Assembly: GCA_026627065.1 (NCBI GenBank)
Contig: JAPNUO010000002.1
Span: forward strand, 186,001-250,000
Reading direction: 5' to 3'
Source of the DNA: Bacillota bacterium
Lineage (GTDB): Bacteria; Bacillota; Sulfobacillia; Sulfobacillales; Sulfobacillaceae
DNA length: 64,000 nucleotides
Shown here: positions 62,222 through 64,000 of the stretch, one piece after another
Layout: every line of letters begins with the position of its first letter
Numbering within the stretch: position 1 is the first letter of the stretch
The notes under the pieces: model-generated
What the model was told of the DNA's origin: nothing
What the model saw: the letters and a program-made list of their open reading frames with translations, nothing else
Databases searched by the model: none
Position numbers and translations under genes: made by a program

Positions 62222-62244
62222 TCCACTCACTCCTTCAGGGAGAA

Positions 62245-63483
62245 TTACTCAAATGCGCGAGAAAGACCGACCTCCGTCGTGTGGGTCTTGCGCACGTAGA
62301 GCGGCATACCCCAGCGAGGCAATTCCCGCACCCAGGGGGTGGGATCTAACTGCTCGGGTACGACGGTGCCTACCATGTCCAGCATACCACGAAACATCAA
62401 ATCCACCGCAATCACTGAGGGAATCCCGGCCTGCCACACGGTCACATTGGCGCCCATATCCTTCCGGCTCTGCGCATGCGACCCCATCGTATAGAGATAC
62501 ATCTCCGTGGGCGTGCCGTCCGGCATGGTTCCTTTGACCCAGGTTCCGACGCAGGACGTGCCTTCCAACGCGTTGGTGAGGTCGGCCGGCTGAGGCAACA
62601 AGGCCGTTACCACCTGGCGAGGCACGACCGAGTGGCCGTTGACCTGGACAGGTTCCTCGCGATCCAAGCCCAAGGTGTGCAGGACCGAAAGAATGTTGAC
62701 GTACTCATCGCTCAGCGCATACTTGAATTCGCAGCGCTTCAGCCCCTCGACCCCGAGGTACATGGGCAACGTGCCCACCTCTTCGTGCGACACGCTCCGC
62801 ACCGTCAGTTTGCCGACCGGGTCAGGAAAGGTAAATTCCTCGATGCCGCTGACCAAGGGCGTTTCGCGGTGAAATGCGCCATCCCGATACACCAGGGGCG
62901 GCTGCAGGCACTCCTCAATGCTGGTATCTGGGGAAAAGGCAATGGCAAAGGGATAATCCTTGACCACGCTGTTGTCGCCGTCATAGACGACGATTTCCTC
63001 AATCGATCCCATGTGGTCGCGTGCATAGCGGGCCAGAATGTTGGTCACCCCGGGATCGACGCCAATGCCCAGCAACGCCATGAGCCCCTGCGATCGGAAC
63101 TTCTCGTCCCACGTCATCTGCTTTTGAATAGTCACTAGTCCGGGAAGCTCTACGGGACCGTCGGCCGCCATGTCGATGTAATGGCATCCGGCATTCAGCG
63201 CTGCCTGCATGACCTCCAGATTAAAGCGCGGAATGCCGGCGTGGATGACAATGCCCACATCGCGCTGAAGTTCCCGCGTCAGTGCGTCGACGTCGCGGGC
63301 ATCGATCACGCGCGTCCGGATTCTCGGGTCGCCAATGCGCTGTTTGACGGCTTCAATACGGTCAGCCGAGCGATCGGCCAACACGATGGATTTTAGGTGC
63401 GGGAGACGTGCGAGACCTTTGGCGACGACCTCACCCACACCTCCAACACCTAGCACCATAACACCGTCTCGTTGCAAAACCAC
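62245..63483 (-). CDS. Saccharopine dehydrogenase-family protein (possibly carboxynorspermidine synthase-like)
   Basis: A 412-residue oxidoreductase. Rossmann motif VMVLGVGGVGEVVAKGLARL; HAGIPRFNLEVMQAALNAG with YIDMAADGP is the typical middle of saccharopine reductases; MALLGIGVDPGVTNILARYA is the family signature. These enzymes form or reduce imines between amino donors and aldehydes: lysine metabolism, or carboxynorspermidine synthesis from a diamine and aspartate semialdehyde. Being 23 bases upstream of speE favours a polyamine role. Start GTG 63483 with GGAAGGGA 4 bases upstream; TTG 63477 is an alternative. The upstream gene is an APC permease. Confidence 0.78.
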   Translation of the reverse strand: MVLQRDGVMVLGVGGVGEVVAKGLARLPHLKSIVLADRSADRIEAVKQRIGDPRIRTRVIDARDVDALTRELQRDVGIVIHAGIPRFNLEVMQAALNAGCHYIDMAADGPVELPGLVTIQKQMTWDEKFRSQGLMALLGIGVDPGVTNILARYARDHMGSIEEIVVYDGDNSVVKDYPFAIAFSPDTSIEECLQPPLVYRDGAFHRETPLVSGIEEFTFPDPVGKLTVRSVSHEEVGTLPMYLGVEGLKRCEFKYALSDEYVNILSVLHTLGLDREEPVQVNGHSVVPRQVVTALLPQPADLTNALEGTSCVGTWVKGTMPDGTPTEMYLYTMGSHAQSRKDMGANVTVWQAGIPSVIAVDLMFRGMLDMVGTVVPEQLDPTPWVRELPRWGMPLYVRKTHTTEVGLSRAFE

Positions 63484-63540
63484 AATATCCCTTCCTTGTT
63501 GTGTGGAGTGTAGTGGCTGTGGGCGAACTTGCCCAACGCC

Positions 63541-64000
63541 TTAGACTGCCGACTCTTCCTCCTGAGGCTGCACCGCGTTGAGGTTGGTGCGCGGCAGCTG
63601 GACAATCGGCAGGCGGAAAAACTCTCGAGACTTCCAGGCATAATACAGCATGAGCGGAATCCCTATCACAAAGCTAATCACCGCAGGCAGCGCGGACGAA
63701 AAGCCATCTTGGAGGATGGTTTCGACGCCCATGAGAAAGAGGAAGGCGCCCGAGAGCAAGGGGATCATGAAACCAAAGATGAGGGCTTTCCAGTTGTTCA
63801 AATTGCGCCGCAGATACCAAGCACTGGCCCAGGCGGTAATGCCGTAATAGTAGGCGACCAGAATGCCCACATTGTTGACGGCTCCGTTCAAGAAAGTGGA
63901 GACGCTGCTGACCAGATTCATCAGAAAGATGCCTGCAAAGCACACGGCGCCGATGATGAGGGTGCCAATCCAGGGTGTCAGCCAGCGCTGGTGCACCACC
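63541..64000 (-). CDS. APC-type permease, C-terminal part (truncated by window end)
   Basis: The last about 150 residues of a polytopic permease with four visible helices (TLIIGAVCFAGIFLMNLVSS, ILVAYYYGITAWASAWYL, FGFMIPLLSGAFLFLMGV, VISFVIGIPLMLYYAWKSRE) and a soluble tail ending QEEESAV. The pattern is that of amino acid permeases of the APC superfamily. The frame is open at 64000, so the start lies outside. It ends 57 bases before the saccharopine-dehydrogenase-like gene, probably one operon. Confidence 0.72.
   Translation of the reverse strand, partial: VVHQRWLTPWIGTLIIGAVCFAGIFLMNLVSSVSTFLNGAVNNVGILVAYYYGITAWASAWYLRRNLNNWKALIFGFMIPLLSGAFLFLMGVETILQDGFSSALPAVISFVIGIPLMLYYAWKSREFFRLPIVQLPRTNLNAVQPQEEESAV

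Overview
The window is high-GC bacterial DNA with strong AGGAGG-type ribosome binding sites, frequent GTG/TTG starts and an intact YlbJ-type sporulation membrane protein. This points to a spore-forming Bacillota. The acidophilic, thermophilic Sulfobacillus/Thermaerobacter-like lineages are my best guess, but that is inference; there is no rRNA or tRNA gene here to settle it.

Layout. (1) 1-6.6 kb: the distal half of a type I-G (formerly I-U) CRISPR-Cas locus: csb1/cas7, csb2/cas5-cas6, a cas4-cas1 fusion, cas2, a leader and an array of 22 repeats and 21 spacers. cas3 and cas8 should lie left of the window. (2) 7.4-16.8 kb: an alpha-glucan/sugar-nucleotide cluster with two paralogous sugar-1-phosphate nucleotidyltransferases, a GT4 glycosyltransferase, a GH57 enzyme and two GH15 enzymes. 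(3) 17-25.7 kb: an MFS transporter fused to an acyltransferase, a MacB-like ABC exporter pair, a type B carboxylesterase and an M1 aminopeptidase. (4) 25.7-36 kb: a decayed, mosaic accessory region. It holds a frameshifted arsB, a CoA-disulfide-reductase-like flavoenzyme, a dead partial copy of ylbJ, a VapBC-type toxin-antitoxin pair, transposase remnants, a Fic protein, a duplicated fic tail, a zinc-ribbon fragment and a two-gene DUF module broken by frameshifts. (5) 36-52.6 kb: mostly housekeeping and envelope genes: YlbJ, a CE15-like esterase, a secreted transglutaminase-like protein, a NYN-domain protein, a BadF-type kinase, Fur, a lipoprotein, a PduX-like kinase, a coiled-coil lytic transglycosylase, FtsH, a Gfo/Idh/MocA oxidoreductase and an EamA transporter. 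(6) 52.7-64 kb: an aminoaldehyde/polyamine region (APC permease with aldehyde dehydrogenase, divergent PucR regulator; then another APC permease, a saccharopine-dehydrogenase-like enzyme and spermidine synthase). It is interrupted by a two-gene McrBC-like defence cassette.

The strongest unusual candidate is that cassette at 57.6-61.3 kb. One gene joins an EVE-like modified-base reader, a DUF3427-like domain and a McrB-type AAA+ motor. It overlaps a DUF2357/PD-(D/E)XK nuclease gene. Also notable are the MFS-acyltransferase fusion, the coiled-coil/SLT murein hydrolase, a probable ATT start codon in the PduX-like gene, and several well-resolved pseudogene and duplication events in the accessory region. 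All function calls come from reading motifs by eye; no database search was possible.
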